Made by a program: the position numbers and the translations under genes. From positions 248,001 through 312,000 of the forward strand of contig NZ_BMMQ01000001.1 of assembly GCF_014646015.1 (NCBI RefSeq): a stretch of 64,000 bases of DNA, in the 5' to 3' direction. Positions 50,453 through 60,026 of this stretch are shown here, one piece after another; position 1 is the stretch's first letter; every line of letters starts with the position of its first letter. The notes below the pieces were generated by a model that ran no database searches, was not told the origin of the DNA, and worked only from the letters and a program-made list of their open reading frames with translations. The stretch is from Microbacterium nanhaiense. Its GTDB lineage: Bacteria; Actinomycetota; Actinomycetes; Actinomycetales; Microbacteriaceae.

Positions 50453-53400
50453 ATGCACCTCAAGAGCCTGACCCTCAAGGGATTCAAGTCCTTTGCGAAG
50501 CCGACGACGTTCGCGCTCGAGCCCGGTGTGACCGCGATCGTCGGACCAAATGGATCGGGCAAGTCGAATGTCGTCGACGCCCTCGCGTGGGTGATGGGCG
50601 AGCAGGGGGCGAAGAGCCTCCGCGGCGGCAAGATGGAGGACGTGATCTTCGCGGGCACCGCGACACGCGGCCCGCTGGGGCGCGCCGAGGTGCAGCTGAC
50701 GATCGACAACTCCGATGGCGCGCTGCCGATCGAGTACAGCGAGGTGTCGATCCGTCGCACCCTGTTCCGCAGCGGTCAGAGCGAGTATGCGATCAACGGC
50801 GAGACCTGCCGACTGCTCGACGTGCAGGAGCTCCTGAGCGACTCCGGCCTCGGTCGAGAGATGCACGTGATCGTCGGCCAGGGGCGCCTCGACACCGTTC
50901 TGCGGGCGACCCCCGAGGAGCGGCGCGGCTTCATCGAGGAGGCGGCCGGGATCCTCAAGCATCGGCGCCGTAAGGAGAAGACCCTTCGCAAGCTCGAAGC
51001 GATGGAGCAGAATCTCGCGCGCCTCAGCGATCTCGCGGGGGAACTGCGCCGCCAGCTGAAGCCGCTCGGCCGGCAGGCCGAGGTCGCGCGCCAGGCGCAG
51101 ACGATCGCCGCGGAGGTGCGCGACGCGAAGGCGCGCCTTTTCGCCGACGATGTCGTGCGCCTGCGGACAGAACTCGCGGACCATGCACGCGGGGAGCAGG
51201 AGCGTCACACGGAGCGGCTCGCTCTCGAGGAGCAGGCGGCGGGGATCCGCGGGCGCATCGCCCACCTCGAACGCGAGCAGACGGCGCGCGCCGTCGACGA
51301 CGCGCAGAAGACGCTCTTCGCGCTCGAGCAGGTGCAGGAGAGGATCCGGGGGCTCTCCTCTCTTGCCACGCAACGTCTCGCACTCCTGGGCTCCGACGAC
51401 GACGCGGACGGCCATCACGTGACCGTGTCGCAGCAGGCGATCGATGCGGCCCACGAGGAGGTCGCCCGACTGACGGATGCGGTGGGCGAGGCGGAGGACG
51501 CCGTCGCGGAGGCGAGCCGGACACTCGTCAGGGCTCGCGCCGAACTCGACGGCGTCGACGCCGAGATCTCGGCGCAGAGCGCGCGCGTGGCGGAGTACGA
51601 CATGCGCCTCACGACGCTGCGCGGCGCCGCGGAGGCGGCGGAGCAGACGCTCGAGGCCGTGCGCGCGGGCGTGGTGCGCCAGCAGGCCGCTCTCGACGCC
51701 GCGAACGCGCGCCGTGCCGAGACTCAGAGCGCGTTCGACGGGCTCGAGGCCGTCGAAGCCTCGGAAGAGGCGGCCGCTCGCCTCCAGGACGCGTACGAAT
51801 CCTCGCAGTCGGCCGTGGCGGCGGCGGAGCGGTCGCTCGAGGAGGTGCGCGACGCTCACCGTTCGGCTGAGCGCGAGGCCGATGCGCTCGAGGCGAAGGC
51901 GCGGGCGCTGAGCTCGGCTCTCGACGTCAAGAACGCGGCGAGCTCGATCATCGCCCGGGGCGGCGACGGTATCCGCGGGCTCGTGAGCGAGTCGGTGCAG
52001 GTTCGCGCGGGATACGAGGCCGCGATCGAGGCCGTGCTCGGACCGCTCGCGAGCGGTGTGCTCGTCGAGACACGGGAAGCGGCGTTCGAGGTTGCGGCCT
52101 CGACCGGTGACGACGGATCCGTCGACGTCGCGATCGCGGACGCGCCGCTCGGCGAGGCCGTGCCGGCGGGCGCCCTCGAGCGGGCGGTCGACGCGGTGAC
52201 GGCTCCCAGCGGCGTGCTCGGCGTGCTTGGGGCGGTGCTCATCGCGCCGGACCTCGACGTCGCACGGGCCGCGCTCGACGACATCCCCGACCACGCGACG
52301 ATCGTCACGCTCGCGGGCGAGATCGTGACCGCCCGCACGATTCGCGCGGGCTCCGGCGGCGGTCTCTCGCGCCTCGCGCTGCAGGCGGAGCGCGACGACG
52401 CGACGGCCCGTCTCACGGAACTGCGCGCGCGGGTCGAGGGCTTCGGGGCCGCCCGTCGCGAGAAGCAGGAGACCCTCCAGGCAGCGCGCGCTGCGCAGAA
52501 AGAGGCCCTGCAGACGCTGCGAGAGCACGACGCGCGGCTGGCCCAGGAGGCCGAGCACGTCAACCGCATCACCGTCCGCCACGAGGCCGCGGTCGCCGAG
52601 TGCGAGCGATTGGCCGCCGATGTCGCGGCCGCCTCGGCCGCCGTCGCGGACGCGGAACGGCGCGCGGAGGAGGCCCGTCGACAACTCGAGCGTGCCCAGG
52701 AGGAACCGCGGCCGGTGCTCGATGCTGCCGCGCGCGAACCGCTGGCCGCCGGCGTGGAGCGTGCCCGCGATGCCGAGATGGCGGCGAAGCTCGAGATCGA
52801 AACGACGAAGGAGCGCCTGCGGGCTGCGCGCGCGTACGCCGCAGGACTGGAGCGCCAGCGCGAGCGCGAACAGGAGGCGGCCGAGCAGGCCGCCCGGCGC
52901 GCCGTGATCCGCCGGCGACAGCGCGAGATCGCACAGGGGGTCGCCGACCGCCTCCCGCCGCTACTCGGATCCGTGTCGCGCTCGGTTGCCGCGGCGCGCG
53001 ACGCGCTCGGCGAGGCGCAGCGCGTGCGCGGAGCCGTGTCGGGCGAGCTCCGGCAGCTGCGCGAGCGCGAGTCGGGGATCCGCGAGCGGCTCGCACGCAT
53101 CACGGAGAGCGTGCACGGCCTCGAACTGCAGATCCACGAGAAGAAGCTGCACCTGACGAGCCTGCTCGAACGCGTGCAGTCGGAACTCGGGATGGGCGAG
53201 GAGGTCCTCGTCGCGGAGTACGGGCCGGCCGTGCCGCTCGATGACGGCGGGGCATTCGACCGCGCCTCGCAGGAGCGGCGCCTCCGCGCGGCGGAGAGGC
53301 AGTTGTCGCAGCTCGGGCGCGTCAACCCGCTCGCGCTCGAGGAATTCGAGGCGCTCGAGCAGCGGCATGCGTTCCTCACCTCGCAGCTCGACGACCTCGC

Positions 53401-53914
53401 GAAGACGCGCAAGGACCTGATGACGATCATCGGCGACCTGGACGAGCGGATGCAGACGATCTTCGCCGACGCCTTCGCCGACACCCAGGCCGCGTTCGGC
53501 GAGATGTTTCCGATCCTGTTCCCGGGCGGCGAGGGGTCCATCTCGCTCACCGACCCGGACGACATGCTCACGACCGGCATCGAGGTGTCGGTGAAGCCCG
53601 CCGGAAAGAAGATCGAGCGCCTCTCGCTGCTCTCGGGCGGTGAGCGGTCGCTCGCGGCGGTGGCGCTGCTGACGGCGATTTTCAAGGCGCGCCCCAGCCC
53701 CTTCTACATCCTCGACGAGGTCGAGGCGGCGCTCGACGACGCCAACCTCGGCCGGCTCCTCGGCGTGTTCGAGAAGCTCCGCGAGAACAGCCAGCTGCTG
53801 GTGATCACGCACCAGAAGCGCACGATGGAGATCGCCGATGCGCTGTACGGCGTCTCGATGCGCCAGGACGGCGTCTCGGCGGTCGTCGGCCAGCGCGTGG
53901 GGGAGCCCGCATGA
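50453..53914 (+). CDS. smc: Chromosome segregation ATPase SMC
   Basis: The condensin subunit that organises and segregates the chromosome with ScpA/ScpB. The 1153-residue protein begins MHLKSLTLKGFKSFA and has Walker A GPNGSGKSN near residue 32. Coiled coils flank a hinge at about residues 490-640 (GGDGIRGLVSESV onward). At the C-terminal head are the signature LSGGERSLAAVALL near residue 1065 and Walker B YILDEVEAALDDAN near residue 1087. A TAGGGT -10-like element (50415-50420) and AAGGGAAGG ribosome site precede the ATG. It is coupled to the next gene by an ATGA overlap. Confidence 0.96.
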   Translation: MHLKSLTLKGFKSFAKPTTFALEPGVTAIVGPNGSGKSNVVDALAWVMGEQGAKSLRGGKMEDVIFAGTATRGPLGRAEVQLTIDNSDGALPIEYSEVSIRRTLFRSGQSEYAINGETCRLLDVQELLSDSGLGREMHVIVGQGRLDTVLRATPEERRGFIEEAAGILKHRRRKEKTLRKLEAMEQNLARLSDLAGELRRQLKPLGRQAEVARQAQTIAAEVRDAKARLFADDVVRLRTELADHARGEQERHTERLALEEQAAGIRGRIAHLEREQTARAVDDAQKTLFALEQVQERIRGLSSLATQRLALLGSDDDADGHHVTVSQQAIDAAHEEVARLTDAVGEAEDAVAEASRTLVRARAELDGVDAEISAQSARVAEYDMRLTTLRGAAEAAEQTLEAVRAGVVRQQAALDAANARRAETQSAFDGLEAVEASEEAAARLQDAYESSQSAVAAAERSLEEVRDAHRSAEREADALEAKARALSSALDVKNAASSIIARGGDGIRGLVSESVQVRAGYEAAIEAVLGPLASGVLVETREAAFEVAASTGDDGSVDVAIADAPLGEAVPAGALERAVDAVTAPSGVLGVLGAVLIAPDLDVARAALDDIPDHATIVTLAGEIVTARTIRAGSGGGLSRLALQAERDDATARLTELRARVEGFGAARREKQETLQAARAAQKEALQTLREHDARLAQEAEHVNRITVRHEAAVAECERLAADVAAASAAVADAERRAEEARRQLERAQEEPRPVLDAAAREPLAAGVERARDAEMAAKLEIETTKERLRAARAYAAGLERQREREQEAAEQAARRAVIRRRQREIAQGVADRLPPLLGSVSRSVAAARDALGEAQRVRGAVSGELRQLRERESGIRERLARITESVHGLELQIHEKKLHLTSLLERVQSELGMGEEVLVAEYGPAVPLDDGGAFDRASQERRLRAAERQLSQLGRVNPLALEEFEALEQRHAFLTSQLDDLAKTRKDLMTIIGDLDERMQTIFADAFADTQAAFGEMFPILFPGGEGSISLTDPDDMLTTGIEVSVKPAGKKIERLSLLSGGERSLAAVALLTAIFKARPSPFYILDEVEAALDDANLGRLLGVFEKLRENSQLLVITHQKRTMEIADALYGVSMRQDGVSAVVGQRVGEPA

Positions 53915-55029
53915 CACCGGAGGCGGCGTACGACGAGATCCATGGCCGATTGCGCCGCTGGCCCGATGTCGAGACACACGACCTCGTGGCGGCGGATCGC
54001 AGCGACCGGCTGATCCTCACCTCGGCGGGCGAGATCGCCGAGGACATCACGATCATCGGCGATCGCTACGGCGCGCTCGCGCTGTCGATCCTCGCGGCGG
54101 CACCGGGCACGCGGATCCGCATGCACCAAGACCCGATCACGGGGGAGCGGGCGCTCGCGAACAACGCGGCCTCCCTCGGCATCGATCTGTCGACTCTCAG
54201 CTGGCACGGGCTCGACGCCTCCCTGACAGGCGGCGCCCACCTCGCGATCGGGCAGCTGCCGCGCGGTCTGGGTGCGCTCGACGAGATCGCCGGGGTGATC
54301 GCCGATCACGCGGCCCCGGCCGTCCGCGTGGTACTCGGCGGGCGCCAGAAGCATATGACGCCGTCGATGAACGATGCGCTGCGCGCGCACTTCCGCGAGG
54401 TTCGCGCCGGCCGCGGCGCGGGGAAGTCGCGCGCGCTGCACGCGGAAGTGCCCGTTCCGGGGGCGGGGGATCCGTGGCCGCGCCGCGCGGTCCACGACGG
54501 CCTCACGCTGGTCGCCCACGGGGCCGCCTTCGCCGGTACCGACCTCGATGTCGGGACGCGCTTCCTGCTGACCTTCCTCGACCGGATGCCGCCCGCCCGG
54601 GCGGCCATCGATCTGGGCTGCGGCACCGGCGCGATCGCCGCCGCCTATGCGCGAGCCCATCCCGAGGCGCGCCTCGTCGCGAGCGACCGCTCGGCGGCGG
54701 CGACGACGTCTGCAGAACAGACCATGATCGCCAACGGGGTCGCCGAGCGCGTCCGCGTCGTCCGCGACGATGGGCTGGGGTCGCAGCCCGACGGATCCGC
54801 GGATCTCGTGCTCCTCAACCCGCCGTTTCATTCCGGCAACGCCGTCACGGACGAGATCGCCCCGCGCCTCTTCGCCGACGCCGCGCGCGTGCTTCGCCCG
54901 GGCGGTGAGCTGTGGACGGTGTGGAACAGCCACCTGCGGTACCGGCCCCAGCTCGAGCGGATCGTGGGGACTACCCGCCAGATCGGCCGCAATGCGAGCT
55001 TCACGGTGACGGCGTCGGTGCGCGGATGA
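53911..55029 (+). CDS. Class I SAM-dependent methyltransferase (RsmC/RlmG-like)
   Basis: A 372-residue protein with two related halves: an N-terminal pseudo-domain and a C-terminal methyltransferase with IDLGCGTGAIAAAYA near residue 231 and the catalytic motif VLLNPPFHSGNA near residue 302. NPPFH and this length fit rRNA guanine-N2 methyltransferases RsmC or RlmG; which G is modified is not readable. Its ATG overlaps the smc stop by four bases. In related genomes ftsY follows smc more directly, so this gene and the ATPase after it interrupt the pair. Confidence 0.87.
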   Translation: MTPEAAYDEIHGRLRRWPDVETHDLVAADRSDRLILTSAGEIAEDITIIGDRYGALALSILAAAPGTRIRMHQDPITGERALANNAASLGIDLSTLSWHGLDASLTGGAHLAIGQLPRGLGALDEIAGVIADHAAPAVRVVLGGRQKHMTPSMNDALRAHFREVRAGRGAGKSRALHAEVPVPGAGDPWPRRAVHDGLTLVAHGAAFAGTDLDVGTRFLLTFLDRMPPARAAIDLGCGTGAIAAAYARAHPEARLVASDRSAAATTSAEQTMIANGVAERVRVVRDDGLGSQPDGSADLVLLNPPFHSGNAVTDEIAPRLFADAARVLRPGGELWTVWNSHLRYRPQLERIVGTTRQIGRNASFTVTASVRG

Positions 55030-55060
55030 GGCGCGGGGGCTTGCGCCTCGCGCGGCCCCG

Positions 55061-55105
55061 CTTTACTGTTCCTTACAGAACGCCGAAGTGTAAATTTCAG
55101 TAAAG
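55061..55105. promoter_or_regulatory. Clustered TTTAC half-sites before the AAA ATPase gene
   Basis: CTTTACTG (55061-55068) and its inverse CAGTAAAG (55098-55105) enclose two more related half-sites, CTTACAG (55071-55077) and GTGTAAA (55088-55094). This AT-rich patch in a GC-rich genome ends 7 bases before the ATG at 55113. It looks like a promoter with a repressor-binding array; no -35/-10 pair is assigned. Confidence 0.5.
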
Positions 55106-55112
55106 AGGTCGC

Positions 55113-56309
55113 ATGCTTCCGTCGCCGTATACGCCCGGAGACGTGCCGCGCGTCTTCATCGGTCGCGACAAAGAACGCGACCAGCTGCGCGATCTCTTCG
55201 CCCGCGTCATCGCCTTCGGAGAGATGGGCGGCCCGCTCACCATCGTGACGGGCCCGCGCGGTCTCGGCAAGACCTCCCTGCTGCGCGAGGTCAGCGCGGG
55301 AGCCGAGCGCGATGGCTTCGTCGTCGCCTGGCTCTCGGGCATCAAGAACCAGCCGTTCCTCTCCGCGCTCGTGGGTCAGGTCTCGCACGCCCTGCGGCGC
55401 GCCGACATCGTCGCCGAGCCGCGCCGGCGCAGCCGCCTCGACGAACTCACGGTCGAGGTCGGCGTCGGCATTGCGAAGGTCCGCGCGAAGATCTCCGCGG
55501 GCGACGACGACGGCGAGCCGTCCGTGGCCCTGCACACGATGGTCGAGGACCTCTTCCACGAAGCGGCATCGGCGGTGCGCGACGCGGGCGGCGCGGGCCT
55601 GCTGATCGTCATCGACGAGCTTCATGCGCCCCTCGAGCCCAAGGGGCGCGACGAGCGACGCCCGGAGCCGGAGCCGCTCGTGGACGCCGCCGTACTTCTG
55701 AACGCGATCCAGAACATGGGTGGGGACCGTCGCCGCTATCCGCTCGTCGTCCTCGGCGCGGGGCTGCCACAGACGAAGACGCTTCTCACGCACGCCGCGA
55801 CCTTCAGCGAACGGATCCGGGAGCTCACCCTCACCGGCTTCGACGGAAAGGCGTCCGCCGCGGTGCTCACCGAGGCGGCGCGGCCCCTCGGCGTCACCTG
55901 GAGCGCCGAGGCATTGCAGATCGGTGTCGCACGCGCGCAGGGTTATCCTCAGACCCTGCAGGTCGTCGGCGACGAGACATGGCAGATCGCGAAGCCGAAC
56001 CGGGGCGACGTCATCGAGATCGCCCACGTCGAGGCGAGCCTGCCCGCCGTCGACGAGGCGATGGGGTCGATGTTCCGCACCCGCTGGGCCGTCGCAACGG
56101 AGCGCGAGCGCACGGTGCTGCGCACGATGGCGCGCCTGCCCGGCGATGTCGTCGAGCGCGCGGCGATCGCTGCGGAGATGCAGGTCGACAGCGAAGACCT
56201 GGGCATGGTCCGCCGCTCGCTGATCCAGAAGGGGATCATCGAACCGGCCGGGCGCGGCCTGCTGCGGTTCACCATTCCGGGCTTCGACGCGTTCGTGCTC
56301 GAGCAATAG
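55113..56309 (+). CDS. AAA/ORC-like ATPase with winged-helix C-terminus
   Basis: A 398-residue NTPase. Walker A GPRGLGKTS is at residues 47-55 and Walker B LLIVIDELHA near residue 170. The last 90 residues (TVLRTMARLPGDVVERAAIA onward) form a winged-helix-like DNA-binding region. This resembles archaeal Orc1/Cdc6-like and STAND-type ATPases found scattered in actinobacteria. Its role is unknown. AGAGGTCGC precedes the ATG. It has its own operator-like upstream region and is inserted between the methyltransferase and ftsY, so it may be an accessory gene. Confidence 0.75.
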   Translation: MLPSPYTPGDVPRVFIGRDKERDQLRDLFARVIAFGEMGGPLTIVTGPRGLGKTSLLREVSAGAERDGFVVAWLSGIKNQPFLSALVGQVSHALRRADIVAEPRRRSRLDELTVEVGVGIAKVRAKISAGDDDGEPSVALHTMVEDLFHEAASAVRDAGGAGLLIVIDELHAPLEPKGRDERRPEPEPLVDAAVLLNAIQNMGGDRRRYPLVVLGAGLPQTKTLLTHAATFSERIRELTLTGFDGKASAAVLTEAARPLGVTWSAEALQIGVARAQGYPQTLQVVGDETWQIAKPNRGDVIEIAHVEASLPAVDEAMGSMFRTRWAVATERERTVLRTMARLPGDVVERAAIAAEMQVDSEDLGMVRRSLIQKGIIEPAGRGLLRFTIPGFDAFVLEQ

Positions 56310-56326
56310 GCGGGAACTCGTCCCGA

Positions 56327-56332
56327 TAGACT
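56327..56332 (+). promoter_or_regulatory. Candidate -10 element of ftsY
   Basis: TAGACT lies 7 bases before the ATG at 56340, compatible with leaderless transcription. Confidence 0.4.
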
Positions 56333-56339
56333 GGGGCGT

Positions 56340-57209
56340 ATGGCAGAAAAGTGGTCCCTCGGTCGTGCCCTGCGCGGCATGTTCGTCAAGGAAACGATCG
56401 ACGAGAACACGTGGGACGACCTCGAGACGGCGCTCATCACGGCAGACTTCGGTCCCGACATCGCCGAGGCGCTCATCGCCGACATGCGGGAGAAGGTCGC
56501 TCGCTTCCACACCGAGGATCCGAAAGACCTCAAGCGCATGCTCGTGGAGGCGCTCGAGGACCGCTTCGCGAAGTTCGACTCGACGCTCAAGCTCACGGAG
56601 CGCCCCGCGGTCGTTCTCGTCGTCGGCGTGAACGGCGTCGGCAAGACGACGACGATCGGCAAGTTCGCGAACTTCCTCAAGCGCTATGGCCGCTCGATCG
56701 TCGTCGGGGCCGCGGACACCTTCCGTGCCGCCGCCGTCGAGCAGTTGGCGACCTGGGCCGAGCGGGGCGGCGCGCAGATCGTCCGGCCCGAGCGCGAGGG
56801 CCAGGACCCGGCCTCGGTCGCCTACCAGACCATCGACTATGCCAAGCGCACCGGCACCGAGATCGTGCTCGTGGACACCGCGGGCCGCCTGCACACGAAG
56901 GCCGGCCTCATGGACGAACTCGAGAAGGTGCGCCGCGTCATCGAGAAGCAAGCGCCCATCAGCGAGGTACTCCTGGTGCTCGACGCCACGACGGGGCAGA
57001 ACGGCGTCATGCAGGCGGAGGCCTTCCTGGAGCACGCGGGCGTGACGGGCCTCGTGATCACCAAGCTCGACGGATCCGCCAAGGGCGGTTTCGTGCTCGC
57101 CGTTCAGGAGCGCACGGGCATCCCCGTGAAGCTCATCGGCGAGGGCGAGGGCATCGGCGACATCTCCGGCTTCACGCCGTCTGCGTTCGCCGCCAGCCTC
57201 GTCGGCTGA
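56340..57209 (+). CDS. ftsY: Signal recognition particle receptor FtsY
   Basis: The membrane-associated GTPase that docks SRP-ribosome complexes at the Sec translocon. The 289 residues contain only the NG core: N domain, then GTPase motifs GVNGVGKTTTIGK near residue 99, DTFRAAAVEQL near residue 126, DTAGRLHTK near residue 180 and TKLDGSAKGG near residue 240. The acidic N-terminal A domain of longer FtsY proteins is absent, as in many actinobacteria. It is downstream of smc with two genes between. Confidence 0.95.
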   Translation: MAEKWSLGRALRGMFVKETIDENTWDDLETALITADFGPDIAEALIADMREKVARFHTEDPKDLKRMLVEALEDRFAKFDSTLKLTERPAVVLVVGVNGVGKTTTIGKFANFLKRYGRSIVVGAADTFRAAAVEQLATWAERGGAQIVRPEREGQDPASVAYQTIDYAKRTGTEIVLVDTAGRLHTKAGLMDELEKVRRVIEKQAPISEVLLVLDATTGQNGVMQAEAFLEHAGVTGLVITKLDGSAKGGFVLAVQERTGIPVKLIGEGEGIGDISGFTPSAFAASLVG

Positions 57210-57258
57210 TCCATTTTCTTTCGGCCCATTCGGCCGACACACGTGATTGAGTAGACCC

Positions 57259-57759
57259 ATGGCGATCGAACACGACTACTTCGGGCTGCTCGAGTCGGGT
57301 CCCGACGGCGCGATCTTCTGGAGCGAGAACGTCGATCTCGGCGACATGCGCGTCACGGTCGACCTGACGGCGCCGGACGAGGAAGACATCACGCCGGCGG
57401 CGCTCGACTCGGCGGCCTCGCTGATCGTGGGGCTCGAGATCCTCGACCGCCGCGCGCGAGACTTCATGCTCCGCGAGGTCGACAACCGGGCGAGCGACGT
57501 GACCGAGTTTGTGCTCGACATGACCGAGCGCTACGGCGACGACCTCGACGACTACCTCGTCGACGTCTCGGGCGACGCCCCTGTCGACGTGATCCGCTCG
57601 ATGGAGCTGATGAGCATGACGATCCTCGCCGACGAGCACGGCAGCGAGGAGCCTTTCGCGGTACTCGAGTACACCTTCGACGCCGATGACAACGACGACG
57701 TCCTCTTCGTCAACGTCTCGACCGAGGGCGTCGTGCTCTCCGTGACGAACGAGAAGTGA
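57259..57759 (+). CDS. DUF2004 family protein
   Basis: A 166-residue, strongly acidic cytoplasmic protein (MAIEHDYFGLLE start; DDNDDVLFVNV near the end) of the DUF2004 type. The family has no known function. I chose the ATG at 57259; a GTG-like start four codons upstream is possible. It lies 49 bp after ftsY, and its stop directly meets the convergent ABC transporter ATPase gene. No ribosome site of note is visible. Confidence 0.72.
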   Translation: MAIEHDYFGLLESGPDGAIFWSENVDLGDMRVTVDLTAPDEEDITPAALDSAASLIVGLEILDRRARDFMLREVDNRASDVTEFVLDMTERYGDDLDDYLVDVSGDAPVDVIRSMELMSMTILADEHGSEEPFAVLEYTFDADDNDDVLFVNVSTEGVVLSVTNEK

Positions 57760-59229
57760 TCACCCCGCCGCGATGAGCTCGCGGGTGAACGGATCCTGCG
57801 GGTCAGCGTAGACGCGCTCCGTGGGACCCGTTTCGACGACGCGACCGCTCTTCATGACGAGCACGCGGTCGCTGACCCGGCGCACGACGGCGAGGTCGTG
57901 CGAGATGAAGACCATTGCGAGGCCCTCGCGTCGCTGCAGGTCGAGCAGCAGGTCGAGGATGCCGGCCTGGGTGGTGACATCGAGCGCCGAGACGGGCTCG
58001 TCGCAGACGAGCACGTCGGGCCGCGCCGCCAGCGCCCGCGCGATCGCAACGCGCTGACGCTGGCCGCCCGAGAGCCTGGCGGGCCGGCGGCCGAGCAGCA
58101 CCGCGTCGAGGCCGACGCGGGCCATGAGGTCTTCGGGCGAGAGGCCGCCGGCGCGGCGGGAGAGGGAGAGGATCCGCCGCACGGTGTGCCGCGGGTCGAA
58201 CGAGCCCAGCGGATCCTGCGGCACGAGCCGCACGCGCGGTGCGCCGGCGCTCGAGACGGTGCCCGCATCGGGGCGCTCCGCGCCGATGATCAGCCGCGCG
58301 AGCGTCGACTTCCCGGATCCGGACTCGCCCACGACGCCGACGGTCTCGCCCGCGCGCACGTCGATGTCGGCACCGTCGACCGCGATCGTCGAGCCATAGC
58401 GGCGCACGAGGCCGCGGGCGCCGATGAGAACCGCCCCGGGGGAGTTCGTGGGCGGCTTCGCGCCGTGCGGGATCGCCGAGAGGAGGGCGCGCGTGGTCGG
58501 GTGCGAGGGAGCCCCGAGCACGTCCGAGGTCGCGCCCTGTTCGATGATCCGGCCGCGTTCCATGACGGCGACGCGGTCGGCGACGCGACGCGCCGCGGCG
58601 AGGTCATGGGTGATGAAGATCACGGCCGCGCCGCTCGCAGCGAGCTCGCGCAGCAGGTCGAGGATCCGTGCCGCAACGGTCGCGTCGAGCGCCGTCGTCG
58701 GTTCGTCGGCGATGATGAGCTGCGCGCCACCGACGATCGCCGACGCGATGAGCACGCGCTGCCGCATGCCGCCGGAGAGATCGCCCGAGCGTCGGGAGAG
58801 CAAGGAATCGCCGTCCGCGAGGCCCGCCCGCCGGAGGGCCTCGATGACCCGGGGGCGCCGCTCGCGGCGCGGCACGCGCTGGATCTGCAGCGTCTCGCCG
58901 ACCTCGGCCGCGACGGTGCGCAGCGGGTCGAGCGACTGGAGCGCGTCCTGCAAAACGAGGCCGATCTCGGATCCGCGGAGCCTCCGCCAGGCGCGCTGGC
59001 CGGCCCGGCGCATCTCGCGGCCGTCGAACGAGAGCGCATCGGCGGTGACGATGCCCTCGCGCTGAGTGAGGCCGAGCAGGCTGCGCGCGAGCACCGACTT
59101 TCCGGCCCCGGACTCGCCCACGACGCCGAGCACCTCGCCGGGGGCGAGCTCCAGCGAGACACCGTCGACGACACGTCCCGAGCCGGCGAGATCCACGGAG
59201 AGGTTCCGAACGGTGAGGAGCGCGCTCAT
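57760..59229 (-). CDS. Dipeptide/oligopeptide ABC transporter ATPase, fused DppD-DppF type
   Basis: A 489-residue protein with two complete ABC domains. The first has Walker A GESGAGKS near residue 38 and signature LSGGMRQR near residue 155. The second has GESGSGKS near residue 300 and LSGGQRQR near residue 395. Separate DppD and DppF subunits are thus fused in one chain, which powers the importer formed with the two permeases. The ATG at 59229 overlaps the permease stop by four bases. The stop directly abuts the DUF2004 stop. Confidence 0.92.
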   Translation of the reverse strand: MSALLTVRNLSVDLAGSGRVVDGVSLELAPGEVLGVVGESGAGKSVLARSLLGLTQREGIVTADALSFDGREMRRAGQRAWRRLRGSEIGLVLQDALQSLDPLRTVAAEVGETLQIQRVPRRERRPRVIEALRRAGLADGDSLLSRRSGDLSGGMRQRVLIASAIVGGAQLIIADEPTTALDATVAARILDLLRELAASGAAVIFITHDLAAARRVADRVAVMERGRIIEQGATSDVLGAPSHPTTRALLSAIPHGAKPPTNSPGAVLIGARGLVRRYGSTIAVDGADIDVRAGETVGVVGESGSGKSTLARLIIGAERPDAGTVSSAGAPRVRLVPQDPLGSFDPRHTVRRILSLSRRAGGLSPEDLMARVGLDAVLLGRRPARLSGGQRQRVAIARALAARPDVLVCDEPVSALDVTTQAGILDLLLDLQRREGLAMVFISHDLAVVRRVSDRVLVMKSGRVVETGPTERVYADPQDPFTRELIAAG

Positions 59230-60026
59230 GCGGCCGATCCCTTCGACATGCTCCGCCCGAGGACGGTCAGCGCCGTCGCCGTCACGACGATCGCCAGCCC
59301 AGGGAAGAGCGTCATCCACGGTGCGTTCAGCAGATACACGCGACCGGCGTTGAGCATCGAGCCCCACTCGGGGCTGGGCGGGGCGGCTCCCAACCCGAGG
59401 AAGCTGAGCGCCGACACCCAGACGATGGCCTGGCCGATGCCCAGGGTGATCATCGCGGCGAGCGGCCACAGCGTGTTCGGGAGCGTGTGTCGCACGAAAA
59501 CGCGCCCCCGGCCGACGCCCTCGTGGCGGGCATAGGCGACGTAGTCGCTGCCGGCGACCTGCCGCACTCGGGAGCGCACCATGCGGGCGTATCCGGGTGC
59601 TGTGGCGAGACCGATCGCGAGGATCGAGCTGCCGGGGCCCGGTCCAATGACGGCGACGAACAGCAGCGCCATGACGAGCGTCGGCAGGGCGTAGAGCACC
59701 TCGACGACGCGCGTGACGGCCGCGTCGACGGCGCGCGGGCCGAGACCCGAGCAGAAGCCCAGCACGACACCGAGCCCCACGCCGATCGCCGTTGCGGCCA
59801 GACCGATGCCGGCCGAGAGCCGCGCCCCGTGCAACACGCGCGACAGCACGTCGCGCCCCGACTCATCGGTACCGAAGAGGTGCGCGAGGCTCGGCGGCTG
59901 GAAGCCGTCGACGGGTGAGATCGCCAGCGGATCCGCGGGCGCGATGAATCCGGGCGACGCGACGGCGAGGAGGATCAGCGCGACGACCGCAAGAGCGACG
60001 ACGCCGGGCACGCCCAGCCGCCTCAT
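59226..60026 (-). CDS. Peptide ABC transporter permease (DppC type)
   Basis: A 266-residue membrane protein with about six hydrophobic segments. FGTDESGRDVLSRVLHGAR near residue 51 is the DppC/OppC signature, and ARHEGVGRGRVFVRHTLPN near residue 167 is the EAA-like ATPase contact. The ATG at 60026 overlaps the DppB stop by four bases, and the stop overlaps the ATPase start the same way, so the operon is translationally coupled. Confidence 0.92.
   Translation of the reverse strand: MRRLGVPGVVALAVVALILLAVASPGFIAPADPLAISPVDGFQPPSLAHLFGTDESGRDVLSRVLHGARLSAGIGLAATAIGVGLGVVLGFCSGLGPRAVDAAVTRVVEVLYALPTLVMALLFVAVIGPGPGSSILAIGLATAPGYARMVRSRVRQVAGSDYVAYARHEGVGRGRVFVRHTLPNTLWPLAAMITLGIGQAIVWVSALSFLGLGAAPPSPEWGSMLNAGRVYLLNAPWMTLFPGLAIVVTATALTVLGRSMSKGSAA

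Noticed and set aside
50363..52684. Long open frame antisense to smc
   Set aside because: Composition artefact opposite a highly conserved gene; no ribosome site or family motif.
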